Of a DNA stretch of 64,000 nt, positions 25,294 through 32,301 are shown in pieces. The notes beneath the pieces are model-generated. The model was not told the DNA's origin. It saw nothing but the letters and a program-made list of their open reading frames with translations, and made no database searches. A program made the translations under genes and the position numbers. The stretch spans positions 31,569-95,568 of the forward strand of contig CAZNTE010000008.1 in assembly GCA_964575895.1 (NCBI GenBank), read 5' to 3'. This DNA is from Gudongella sp964575895 (GTDB lineage Bacteria > Bacillota > Clostridia > Tissierellales > Tissierellaceae). Each line of letters starts with the position of its first letter. Position 1 is the stretch's first letter.

Positions 25294-26454
25294 TTATCTT
25301 AATATTTTACTTGCTATAACCATCTTTTGAACCTCTGAGGTTCCTTCATAAATCTCGGTTATCTTTGCATCTCTAAACATTCTTTCAACAGGATAATCCC
25401 TAGTATATCCATAACCACCATGAAGTTGAATAGACTTAGTTGTGGTTTCCATGGCAACTTCAGAAGCAAATAATTTAGCCATTGCTGCTTCCGAACTGTA
25501 GTTTTTGTTCATATCCTTTAAATAGGCAGCCCTATAAACTAAAAGTCTAGCTGCATCAATTTTTGTCTGTAATTCTGCAATAGTAAATTGAGTATTCTGG
25601 AATGCGGATAGAGCTCTTCCAAATTGTTTTCTCTCCTTAACATAGGAAACAGCTTCATCAAGAGAACCTTGAGCAATACCCAGTGCTTGTGCAGCAATTC
25701 CTATCCTACCACCATCTAGGGTGGACATGGCTATTGCAAAACCCTTGCCTTCTGGACCCAGTAAGTTTTCTTTTGGAACCATCATATCCTTAAAGATAAG
25801 TTCTGTTGTAGAACTACCCTTTATGCCAAGTTTATGCTCTGTTTTTCCAATACTAAATCCTTCCATTTCCTTATCTACTATAAAAGCAGAGATTCCTCTT
25901 GTGCCTTTAGACTTGTCAGTCATTGCAAAAACGATATATGTATCAGCATAACCACCATTTGTAATAAAGATTTTACTTCCATTAATTCTATAGAAGTCTC
26001 CCTCCTTAAGAGCAACTGTCTGCTGCATTGCTGCATCTGATCCTGCATTTGGCTCTGTAAGACCAAAAGCACCCAGTTTCTCTCCCTTTGCCAAGGGAAC
26101 TAGATACTTTAATTTTTGCTCTTCATTTCCGTAAGTATAAATAGGGTTTGCCCCTAGGGAAGTATGAGCTGAAAGGATAACGCCTGTTGTTCCACATACT
26201 TTTGAAAGCTCCTCAACAGCAAGTATATAGGTTAAATTATCCCCATCTGAACCACCATACTTACTCTCAAATGGAATGCCAAGCATACCTATAGTTTTCA
26301 TTTTTTCCACAGTCTCAACTGGGAATCTTTCTAATTCGTCAACTTCAGCAGCTAATGGTTTAACCTCTTGCTGTGAAAACTCTCTAAACAGCTTCTGCAT
26401 AAGAAGTTGCTTTTCACTTAAGTCAAAACTAATTCCTTTATACAAAAAATTCAC
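25294..26454 (-). CDS. acd: acyl-CoA dehydrogenase, probably butyryl-CoA dehydrogenase
   Basis: A 386-residue flavin enzyme of the short-chain acyl-CoA dehydrogenase family. FGLTEPNAGSDA and ITNGGYAD (FAD and substrate loops), KLGIKGSSTTEL, and QLHGGYGYTRDYPVERMFRDAKITEIYEGTSE (spread over about residues 339-373, with catalytic Glu in YEGTSE) are all present. Context with etfBA, and with crotonase and hydroxyacyl-CoA dehydrogenase elsewhere in the window, supports crotonyl-CoA/butyryl-CoA conversion. First gene of the operon, behind a near-perfect Rex operator just upstream of its ribosome site (AAGGGGTGAA). Confidence 0.95.
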   Translation of the reverse strand: MNFLYKGISFDLSEKQLLMQKLFREFSQQEVKPLAAEVDELERFPVETVEKMKTIGMLGIPFESKYGGSDGDNLTYILAVEELSKVCGTTGVILSAHTSLGANPIYTYGNEEQKLKYLVPLAKGEKLGAFGLTEPNAGSDAAMQQTVALKEGDFYRINGSKIFITNGGYADTYIVFAMTDKSKGTRGISAFIVDKEMEGFSIGKTEHKLGIKGSSTTELIFKDMMVPKENLLGPEGKGFAIAMSTLDGGRIGIAAQALGIAQGSLDEAVSYVKERKQFGRALSAFQNTQFTIAELQTKIDAARLLVYRAAYLKDMNKNYSSEAAMAKLFASEVAMETTTKSIQLHGGYGYTRDYPVERMFRDAKITEIYEGTSEVQKMVIASKILR

Positions 26455-26463
26455 CCCTTAAAT

Positions 26464-26481
26464 ATGTTAATATATTAACAA
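26464..26481 (-). promoter_or_regulatory. Rex operator upstream of acd-etfBA
   Basis: Read on the minus strand, TTGTTAATATATTAACAT matches the Rex consensus TTGTTAA-N4-TTAACAA at 17 of 18 positions including a perfect 16-bp palindrome. It lies 10-27 bases upstream of the acd start, where a bound repressor would block transcription. Rex senses the NADH/NAD+ ratio. Confidence 0.8.
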
Positions 26482-26596
26482 AAAAACTCAAAAAAATATA
26501 TGTATTTAAATATATACTACAATTAATATTATAGAACATACAGAAATTAAATCAAGTGATTTAAAAAAATATTGATAAAAATTTAGCAAATTAAAA

Positions 26597-26640
26597 CAAA
26601 AAATAGAAAAAATAGGTAAAGGAGGGCATCCTTTACCTAA
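26597..26640 (-). terminator. terminator after tyrS
   Basis: TAGGTAAAGGA pairs with TCCTTTACCTA around a 5-base loop. On the minus strand it is followed by TTTTTTC and more T. It lies directly after the tyrS stop. Confidence 0.9.
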
Positions 26641-26641
26641 A

Positions 26642-27865
26642 TTATAGTTTTATTTGATGGTAGACTTTTTTACCTTTTTTAATCATTAGCTTATTATCAT
26701 CAAAATCTTTCAATGTTACAACTTTATCAATTTCTTCAACCTTATTTCCATTTAGACTGATTCCACCTTGCTCAATTAGTCTGCGTCCTTCACTATTTGA
26801 CTTGATAAGACCAACTTCCCTCATTAAATCCATTAAACCTTTTCCATCAGAAAAATCTGATGAGTTCATATCAGTTGAAGGGATATCACCTAGTTCTTCA
26901 GAGCCACCAAATAAGGATTGGGATGCCTTTAAAGCACCTAGAGCATCTTCCTCTGAGTGAACCATTTTCGTCACTTCAAAGGCTAATACTTCCTTAGCTT
27001 TATTAATTTCTGAGCCTTCCAAGGACCCAAGTCTCTTTACTTCATCCAGAGGTAAGAAGGTTAGTAGACTTAAGAACTTCTCTACATCTCTATCATCAAC
27101 ATTTCTAAGGTATTGGAATAGCTCGTAAGGTGATGTTTTCTCCTTATCCAACCAAATGGTTCCTTTTTCGGTTTTACCCATCTTTGTACCAGCAGCGGTT
27201 GTAAGAAGTTTAAAGGTCATTCCATAAACCTTATCTTGTTCAAGCTTTCTAACTAATTCATACCCGCCAAGAATGTTTGACCACTGATCACTTCCACCAA
27301 GTTGAAGCTTACAACCTAGTTCTCTGTATAGATGTAAAAAGTCATAACTTTGCATTAACATATATCCAAACTCAAAGAAGGTAAGACCTTTTTCTATCCG
27401 ATTTTTGTAGCAGTCAAAGGTTAGCATTCTGTTTACTGAGAAGTGAACCCCAATTTCTCTCATAAAATCAACGAAGTTTAGATCCATCAACCAATCAGCA
27501 TTATTAACCATAAAAGCTTTTCCTTCACTAAAGTCTAAGAACTTTGAAAATTGCTCTTGAAACCTATCTGCATTGTGTTGGATAATTTCTGGGGTTAAAA
27601 CCCTTCTCATATCAGTTTTTCCTGAAGGATCGCCAATCATAGTTGTTCCTCCTCCAAGTAAAGCTATGGGTTTATGACCGGCTCTTTGCATGTGCATCAT
27701 TACCATGATCTGTATAAAATGTCCTAGGGTTAAACTATCAGCTGTGGCATCAAATCCTATATAGAAGGGAACCGATTCTGTAGCTAGCAACTCTCTAAGT
27801 TCATCTTCATGGGTTGTTTGATCCATGTAACCTCTTTCATTTAAAATATCAAATACATTTTTCAT
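26642..27865 (-). CDS. tyrS: tyrosyl-tRNA synthetase
   Basis: A 407-residue class I aminoacyl-tRNA synthetase. The catalytic core shows YIGFDATADSLTLGHFI (HIGH-type motif), a DQWSNILGG segment and KMGKTEKGT (KMSKS-type loop). The C-terminal S4 RNA-binding domain is at about 345-405. I chose the ATG at 27865 behind AAGGAGGAATC; the frame stays open 39 bases further into the T-box terminator, which cannot be translated start. Expression is controlled by the tyrosine T-box immediately upstream. Confidence 0.97.
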   Translation of the reverse strand: MKNVFDILNERGYMDQTTHEDELRELLATESVPFYIGFDATADSLTLGHFIQIMVMMHMQRAGHKPIALLGGGTTMIGDPSGKTDMRRVLTPEIIQHNADRFQEQFSKFLDFSEGKAFMVNNADWLMDLNFVDFMREIGVHFSVNRMLTFDCYKNRIEKGLTFFEFGYMLMQSYDFLHLYRELGCKLQLGGSDQWSNILGGYELVRKLEQDKVYGMTFKLLTTAAGTKMGKTEKGTIWLDKEKTSPYELFQYLRNVDDRDVEKFLSLLTFLPLDEVKRLGSLEGSEINKAKEVLAFEVTKMVHSEEDALGALKASQSLFGGSEELGDIPSTDMNSSDFSDGKGLMDLMREVGLIKSNSEGRRLIEQGGISLNGNKVEEIDKVVTLKDFDDNKLMIKKGKKVYHQIKL

Positions 27866-27880
27866 ATGATTCCTCCTTGT

Positions 27881-28105
27881 CAAAAAAATAAAGGGCTTTC
27901 TCATCTAAAGGACGAGAAAACCCGTGGTACCACCTTAATTCGCATAAAGCCTCAAATCACGTATGGTGTGACAAACCTATTGCTCCAGGATGTACTTTGT
28001 CATCTAATATTATCGATTTCCACCAACCATCGACTCTCTAAAAAGTGATTAGATTAACTACTTATCCCTTCAAAGCATCTATAAAGTTAAACTTAATGTT
28101 ATTAT
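27881..28105 (-). promoter_or_regulatory. T-box leader of tyrS with attenuator
   Basis: The universal T-box sequence AAGGTGGTACCACGG occurs on the minus strand at 27936-27922. It overlaps a terminator of 12 pairs (27923-27893, two G-U) followed by a T run, the classic antiterminator/terminator switch. Upstream lie a long stem I (ATCTAAT/ATTAGAT arms, AGAGAGTCGATGG distal region). A TAC triplet at 27994-27992 is the likely tyrosine specifier. Uncharged tRNA-Tyr would turn tyrS on. A TTGACA at 28124-28119 is a candidate -35. Confidence 0.93.
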
Positions 28106-28157
28106 AAATGGCTTATTTTGTCAATATGTAAGATAGACAACTATAGGATTATATTAT

Positions 28158-28616
28158 TTATTCTACGGGGTTCAACTTATATATCTCAAAGATAATAAGG
28201 GATCCATTTGGAGCATTATTAACTCTAGAACTAATCCAAATTGAATCAGATGAGGTATATATTCTCCAATCTGTTTCATTGTCATCACTATCTACTAGCA
28301 CATATCTATTCTCAGTTTTCTTAAAGAAATCATCTAGTCCAAATAGAAGTGGACTTTCGTATGGGTAATCATCTTCAATATACTGAGGAGATAAAATCTC
28401 TATGGTGTAGTCTGAACCCTCAACTTTAAATAAATCTTCATTTATTATGTATTTTGTACCACTCATTGTTTCTTTCACATAATCTTTAGTTGAGGATGAT
28501 AAGGGGGATAAGTAAGTCACCTCATCAAACACATAGTTTCCATACAAATCTTTGAATTCGCTTTTGCAACCTGTTAAACTAATTAATAATATGGATAGAA
28601 TAACTAATTTTTTCAT
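28158..28616 (-). CDS. hypothetical lipoprotein
   Basis: A 152-residue exported protein with a lipobox, SLTGC (Cys17), so membrane-anchored on the outer face. The mature part is acidic, rich in Tyr, Asp and Ser, mostly predicted beta strand, and begins with KDLYGNYVFDEVTY, similar in style to the small lipoprotein at 29.5 kb (GKYSLVDNEDW). Both may belong to a lipocalin-like group of small export proteins, but I do not recognise a named family. It is the last gene of a four-gene operon with a zinc-ribbon protein and a CopZ-like protein. Function unknown. Confidence 0.75.
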   Translation of the reverse strand: MKKLVILSILLISLTGCKSEFKDLYGNYVFDEVTYLSPLSSSTKDYVKETMSGTKYIINEDLFKVEGSDYTIEILSPQYIEDDYPYESPLLFGLDDFFKKTENRYVLVDSDDNETDWRIYTSSDSIWISSRVNNAPNGSLIIFEIYKLNPVE

Positions 28617-28639
28617 AAGACTTATTCCCCTAAAAAGAT

Positions 28640-28909
28640 TTATTTTCCATTGTAATCATATTTACAAAATGGGCACTTTGGATAATCTTTGTCGTGAACT
28701 TTCCCACAACTAGGGCATTCTACTTTAGTTATCAAATCATCCTTATGATGAAAGAATTCTAATTTACCGCAACTACTACATTGATAAACGTCAACTTCTA
28801 TACCATCTGGCAGCCTTCTGAGTAAAATCCCCTTTTCTCCAATCTGTAGTTGAAGTTCTTTTGCCACATTCATTTTACTATCGCATCTTAGACATCTTAT
28901 ATCAGTCAT
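28640..28909 (-). CDS. double zinc-ribbon protein of unknown function
   Basis: An 89-residue cytosolic protein with eight cysteines in four CxxC pairs (6/9, 44/47, 65/68, 79/82), enough for two zinc ribbons. The middle part (ELQLQIGEKGILLRRLPDGIEVDVYQC) resembles the nucleotide-binding-like YgiT/zinc-ribbon small proteins, but no function is established for it. It lies 27 bases downstream of the CopZ-like gene and 23 before a lipoprotein gene, so it is part of the same operon. It could bind metal or nucleic acid. Confidence 0.75.
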   Translation of the reverse strand: MTDIRCLRCDSKMNVAKELQLQIGEKGILLRRLPDGIEVDVYQCSSCGKLEFFHHKDDLITKVECPSCGKVHDKDYPKCPFCKYDYNGK

Positions 28910-28936
28910 AGTATCAACTCCTAAAAAACTAACTTC

Positions 28937-29419
28937 TTATAGTACTTTATCAATTACTTCCTGTATATATGGGCTACAACAAACACCTAGGGGATTGTTA
29001 ATTTCACAATTGCAATTCTTCATTGCTCCAGTAAGCTTAACTATTTCCTTTAAGGATTTAGCATTCTTATTAACAACTGCCTCGATTATCTCTTCTTCTG
29101 TAACATTGCTACAGGAGCAAACATATTTTGGATCAGCATCCTCTTTAAACCAAATAGGGACCTTTATATCTTCCTTTAGAAAAGTTTCTTCATAGTTTTC
29201 ATCATAGTAAACAACATCGCATTTTTCATCCACACATATAAAGTAATCATTATTTGATATTCTATTTTTTTGAGATCCTACAACCAGATGCTTAACTGTT
29301 CTAATACTTACTCTTTTTCCCAAAAATTTGCATTTGGGACAAATCAATTTCTTTTCCACACCTCTTGTGGATGAGCTGTTATTATTTCAACATGAACCTG
29401 TTGATTTTCTAACTACCAT
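28937..29419 (-). CDS. CopZ-like zinc/[2Fe-2S] protein, probable selenoprotein (in-frame TGA at 29389-29387)
   Basis: The conventional frame (GTG at 29359, 140 residues) matches the N-terminal domain of Archaeoglobus CopZ: zinc ligands in ICPKC and ICVDEKC, then a BFD-like [2Fe-2S] set CSC...CNC...CC (Cys101, 103, 136, 138, 147, 148 in full numbering). The same frame continues upstream through one TGA to an ATG at 29419 with a well-spaced AAGGAGAG site, adding MVVRKSTGSC-U-NNNSSSTRG. A SECIS-like hairpin starts 15 bases after the TGA. The GTG has only an AGAGG one base away, which is that hairpin's loop. I therefore annotate a 160-residue protein with Sec11 next to Cys10. The copper-binding HMA domain of true CopZ is absent. 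Sec reading is inferred; the domain call is firm. Confidence 0.72.
29355..29371 (-). promoter_or_regulatory. candidate bacterial SECIS element
   Basis: Minus-strand TCCACA-AGAGG-TGTGGA forms a perfect 6-bp stem with a 5-base loop that has G at its second position. The apical loop begins 22 bases after the in-frame TGA, inside the window usual for bacterial SECIS elements (known from families such as fdhF and grdA). Confidence 0.6.
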
Positions 29420-29455
29420 TATAGATCTCTCCTTCTCATATGTATTTAAATTAAT

Positions 29456-29809
29456 CTAGTCTGAAACTAGCTTAAAAACTGAAGGTGATTCCAATAGATT
29501 TTCTGCATATTTTCCACTTTCAAAAATCAAATCCTCATCTTCTATCTTAAATGTATAAATTTCATCTTCATTAGCCCTTAAGGTTAGGATATTTGATTCA
29601 ATTGAGTAAGTTCCATTAGGTCTGTAGGAAGTATTGATTGCTCTATTAAATTCGAATTGATTATCTTCTTCTAATACTATCCAAGCCCAGTCCTCATTAT
29701 CTACAAGAGAATATTTACCAAGCTTAAGGCTTTCATCACTATTAAAGGAACAACCAATAAATGATAGTATTGTTAGCAAGAATATTGTTGATACCATGAA
29801 TTTTTTCAT
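29456..29809 (-). CDS. hypothetical small lipoprotein
   Basis: A 117-residue exported protein with lipobox SFIGC (Cys20). The mature domain of about 95 residues is predicted all-beta, with GKYSLVDNEDWAWIVLEED, an NGTYSIESNILTL strand pair and DLIFESG, a pattern common in small lipocalin-like lipoproteins of Clostridia. It is first in a four-gene operon followed by the CopZ-like gene 36 bases later. No catalytic motif is visible and no function can be named. Normal start with AGGAAGGGAAA ribosome site. Confidence 0.75.
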   Translation of the reverse strand: MKKFMVSTIFLLTILSFIGCSFNSDESLKLGKYSLVDNEDWAWIVLEEDNQFEFNRAINTSYRPNGTYSIESNILTLRANEDEIYTFKIEDEDLIFESGKYAENLLESPSVFKLVSD

Positions 29810-29841
29810 TTTCCCTTCCTCCAGATCATTTCAATGGTGGA

Positions 29842-29872
29842 ATCCTTAAAAGGATACCATACATATATTATA
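29842..29872 (-). promoter_or_regulatory. promoter -10 and inverted repeat upstream of the lipoprotein/CopZ-like operon
   Basis: On the minus strand TATAAT lies at 29872-29867, followed downstream by the perfect inverted repeat ATCCTT-TT-AAGGAT at 29855-29842, before the ribosome site. The repeat could be an operator. No clear -35 is seen. Confidence 0.4.
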
Positions 29873-29940
29873 CTTCAAGATAAGATTGAAAATAATTACA
29901 ATCCGGTTAATTCTACAGCCTAGTAGTGAGATGAACTAAT

Positions 29941-29970
29941 AAATAAAAAAGATAGAGGCTTAAGCCTCTA
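29941..29970 (-). terminator. terminator of the superoxide reductase gene
   Basis: The perfect palindrome TAGAGGCTTAAGCCTCTA (29953-29970) is followed on the minus strand by TCTTTTTTATTT. The stem overlaps the last codons and stop of the gene. Confidence 0.88.
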
Positions 29971-30334
29971 CCTTCAATTCTGCACTGTTTTCCCAAAGAC
30001 CATGGATATTGCAATAGCTTGTAGCTATTATAGTTCCAGGTTTACTAGCTTTAAACTTTAATTTACCGAATGGCTCTGTTAATAATTCTCCTTCACCATG
30101 AGCTGCAAAGTTAAATGTTGCTAACTCCACTGGGAATTTTCCATCTTCTGGCTTGAAGTATACCTTGATCCAAGCTATGTAGTGCTCGAAAGTGTTAGGA
30201 TGAGCTATTTCTTCTCCAACTAAAACTTTAACTTTAACTACTTCTCCAGCTTTAACTACCTCTGGTGCATGGATTACAGGAACGTGTTTCTCGCCTTTCC
30301 AATCTCCGCTTTGATATAAATTTCCAATACTCAT
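29960..30334 (-). CDS. sor: superoxide reductase (neelaredoxin type, class II)
   Basis: A 124-residue iron enzyme that reduces superoxide to peroxide without making oxygen, typical of strict anaerobes. The Fe(His)4Cys centre is complete: Glu15 and His17 in GEKHVP, His45 and His51 in HPNTFEHYI, Cys108 and His111 in YCNIHG. The N-terminal desulforedoxin-type centre I (CxxC) is absent, so this is the one-iron form. Ribosome site AAAGGAGGC is strong. It is a single-gene unit, divergent from the RNA methyltransferase and next to a redox-protein operon. Electrons probably come from rubredoxin, not encoded here. Confidence 0.96.
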   Translation of the reverse strand: MSIGNLYQSGDWKGEKHVPVIHAPEVVKAGEVVKVKVLVGEEIAHPNTFEHYIAWIKVYFKPEDGKFPVELATFNFAAHGEGELLTEPFGKLKFKASKPGTIIATSYCNIHGLWENSAELKVEA

Positions 30335-30485
30335 TATGTAGCCTCCTTTTAAATTTAATTAATATCCTAACTTAAATAGGACAGTCTGGTAATTATATAC
30401 CCCAAATTCTTGTAATAACCACAAAATAAATAATTAGAATTCATATAAAATGAGTATAATATAGATAATGAGGAGGAGATAATTC

Positions 30486-31628
30486 ATGTCATCGATAAAT
30501 TTAATTGCAACAACAACATTTGGATTAGAAGCTGTTACTAAAAGAGAATTAATGAGTTTAGGATATGATAACTTTAAGGTGGAAAATGGGAAGGTTGAAT
30601 TTCAAGGTCAAATTAGAGATATTGTAATAACAAACCTTTGGTTAAGAACGGCAGAGAGAGTTTTACTTAAAATGGGAGAATTTAAGGCCTTATCCTTTGA
30701 TGAGTTATTCGAAAAGACTAAAGCCCTTCCATGGGAGGAATGGATTCCAGAGGATGGCAATTTTATAGTTGAAGGTAAAAGTGTAAGTTCAAAATTATAC
30801 AGTATTTCTGACAGTCAAAGAATTGTTGAGAAAGCTATTGTTGAAAGATTAAAAACCAAATATCCCACAGATTGGTTTAGCAAAAGTGGTCCTAGATATA
30901 CTGTTGAAGTATCTCTTTTAAAAGATGTTGCTACATTAACAATTGACACCAGTGGAGATGGCCTTCATAAAAGAGGATACAGAGATAGGGCAGGAGATGC
31001 TCCTATCAAAGAAACACTTGCAGCTGCAATGGTACTATTAAGCTACTGGAATAAGGATAGAGTACTGTTTGATCCATTCTGTGGTTCTGGGACTATTTTA
31101 ATTGAAGCTGCAATGATAGGGAAGAATATGGCTCCAGGAATTGATAGAGACTTTGATGCTGATAAGTGGGATAAGGTGCCAAAAGAGTATTGGACTGAAG
31201 AAAAAAGAAAAGCATTAAAATCCATAGATCATAGTGTAAAACTAAACCTTCTGGGAAGTGATACTGATAGAAGATCAATTTTAAGGGCAAGAGATAATGC
31301 AGCCAATATTGGCTTAGAAGAAGACATATCATTCTTCATCAAGGACATGAGAGATGTTGATTTACACGATGAGTTTGGGGTAGTAATAACAAACCCACCC
31401 TATGGAGAGAGAATGGGAGAGAGAGAAGAAGTGGAAAAATTATATAGGGATTTTGGAGAAAAGTTCAGAGAGCATAGTACTTGGTCAATATATGCAATAA
31501 CATCAAATGAGAAGTTTGAAGAGCTATATGGTAAGAAAGCGGATAGAAAAAGAAAACTTTACAATGGAAGAATTAAGGTAGATTATTATCAGTATTATGG
31601 ACCAAGACCAGAAAGAAAGGAAGGATAA
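30486..31628 (+). CDS. THUMP-domain class I RNA methyltransferase (RlmL/YpsC family)
   Basis: A 380-residue SAM-dependent methyltransferase. A ferredoxin-like/THUMP RNA-binding part (about 1-160) precedes a Rossmann methyltransferase domain with DPFCGSGT (196-203) and the N-methylation motif NPPYGER (303-309). KRGYRDRAGDAPIKETLAAAM before motif I is typical of the YpsC/RlmL N2-guanine group acting on 23S rRNA. Only one methyltransferase domain is present, unlike the fused RlmKL of enteric bacteria. The stop is 1 base before the cobalamin adenosyltransferase start, so the two are coupled. Confidence 0.92.
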   Translation: MSSINLIATTTFGLEAVTKRELMSLGYDNFKVENGKVEFQGQIRDIVITNLWLRTAERVLLKMGEFKALSFDELFEKTKALPWEEWIPEDGNFIVEGKSVSSKLYSISDSQRIVEKAIVERLKTKYPTDWFSKSGPRYTVEVSLLKDVATLTIDTSGDGLHKRGYRDRAGDAPIKETLAAAMVLLSYWNKDRVLFDPFCGSGTILIEAAMIGKNMAPGIDRDFDADKWDKVPKEYWTEEKRKALKSIDHSVKLNLLGSDTDRRSILRARDNAANIGLEEDISFFIKDMRDVDLHDEFGVVITNPPYGERMGEREEVEKLYRDFGEKFREHSTWSIYAITSNEKFEELYGKKADRKRKLYNGRIKVDYYQYYGPRPERKEG

Positions 31629-31629
31629 T

Positions 31630-32154
31630 ATGGGAATTTATACTAAAACAGGGGACAAGGGAACAACTTCAACATTCGATAATAAAAGACTTACAAAAGA
31701 TGATGTAAGAGTAGAAAGCTATGGTACTGTAGATGAGCTAGGATCTTTTCTAGGTCTAGCAAAGAATTATCTTGACAAAGAAATGTATGATAAGATTTTT
31801 ACTATTCAAAATAAGTTATTTACTGTTGCGACAAATTTAGCTACTGAGGACCAATCTAAGGTTATGTATAGAATGAAGGAGGAAGACATTTTATACCTAG
31901 AAGGAATAATTGATGATTATATGGGGAGACTTAATGATCCAACTGGTTTTATAGTCCCGGGATCAAATAAAGTATCTGGATATCTCCATGTTGCAAGAAC
32001 AGTGTGCAGAAGAGCAGAAAGAAGAATTATAACACTTTCTGGAGTGGCAGAAGTTGATCCATTGGTAATAAAATATGTAAATAGATTATCCGATGCAATA
32101 TACGCTATGGCAAGATATTCAGAGGATTCTCAAAATAGTGTAAAATACGAGTAA
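31630..32154 (+). CDS. cob(I)alamin adenosyltransferase, PduO type
   Basis: A 174-residue enzyme that makes adenosylcobalamin from ATP and cob(I)alamin. The start MGIYTKTGDKGTTSTFDNKRLTKDD with the ATP-binding TGDKG loop, ESYGTVDELGSFLGLA, and RTVCRRAERRI near residue 128 are diagnostic of the PduO/ATR family. I chose the ATG at 31630, 2 bases after the previous stop, with AAGGAAGG upstream; the longer frame starts inside the methyltransferase gene. It would supply cofactor to the methylmalonyl-CoA mutase encoded at 56 kb. Intact and of usual length. Confidence 0.95.
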   Translation: MGIYTKTGDKGTTSTFDNKRLTKDDVRVESYGTVDELGSFLGLAKNYLDKEMYDKIFTIQNKLFTVATNLATEDQSKVMYRMKEEDILYLEGIIDDYMGRLNDPTGFIVPGSNKVSGYLHVARTVCRRAERRIITLSGVAEVDPLVIKYVNRLSDAIYAMARYSEDSQNSVKYE

Positions 32155-32301
32155 AACTTGGTTAAAATTTCATTACAAGGCTAAATAACTGTAGAAAAAT
32201 GACAATTAATGAGATACAATAATAATAGTCACCATATTAATGGAGGCAGGGGGAAAAAGTTTGGTTAAAGATTTAACAAACAAACCCGAGAGGTGATTAT
32301 T

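Noticed and set aside
28937..29359. GTG at 29359 as the true start of the CopZ-like protein
   Set aside because: Its only ribosome-site-like sequence is one base away and forms the loop of a hairpin, while an in-frame ATG 60 bases upstream has an excellent site. Kept only as the fallback if selenocysteine is not used.
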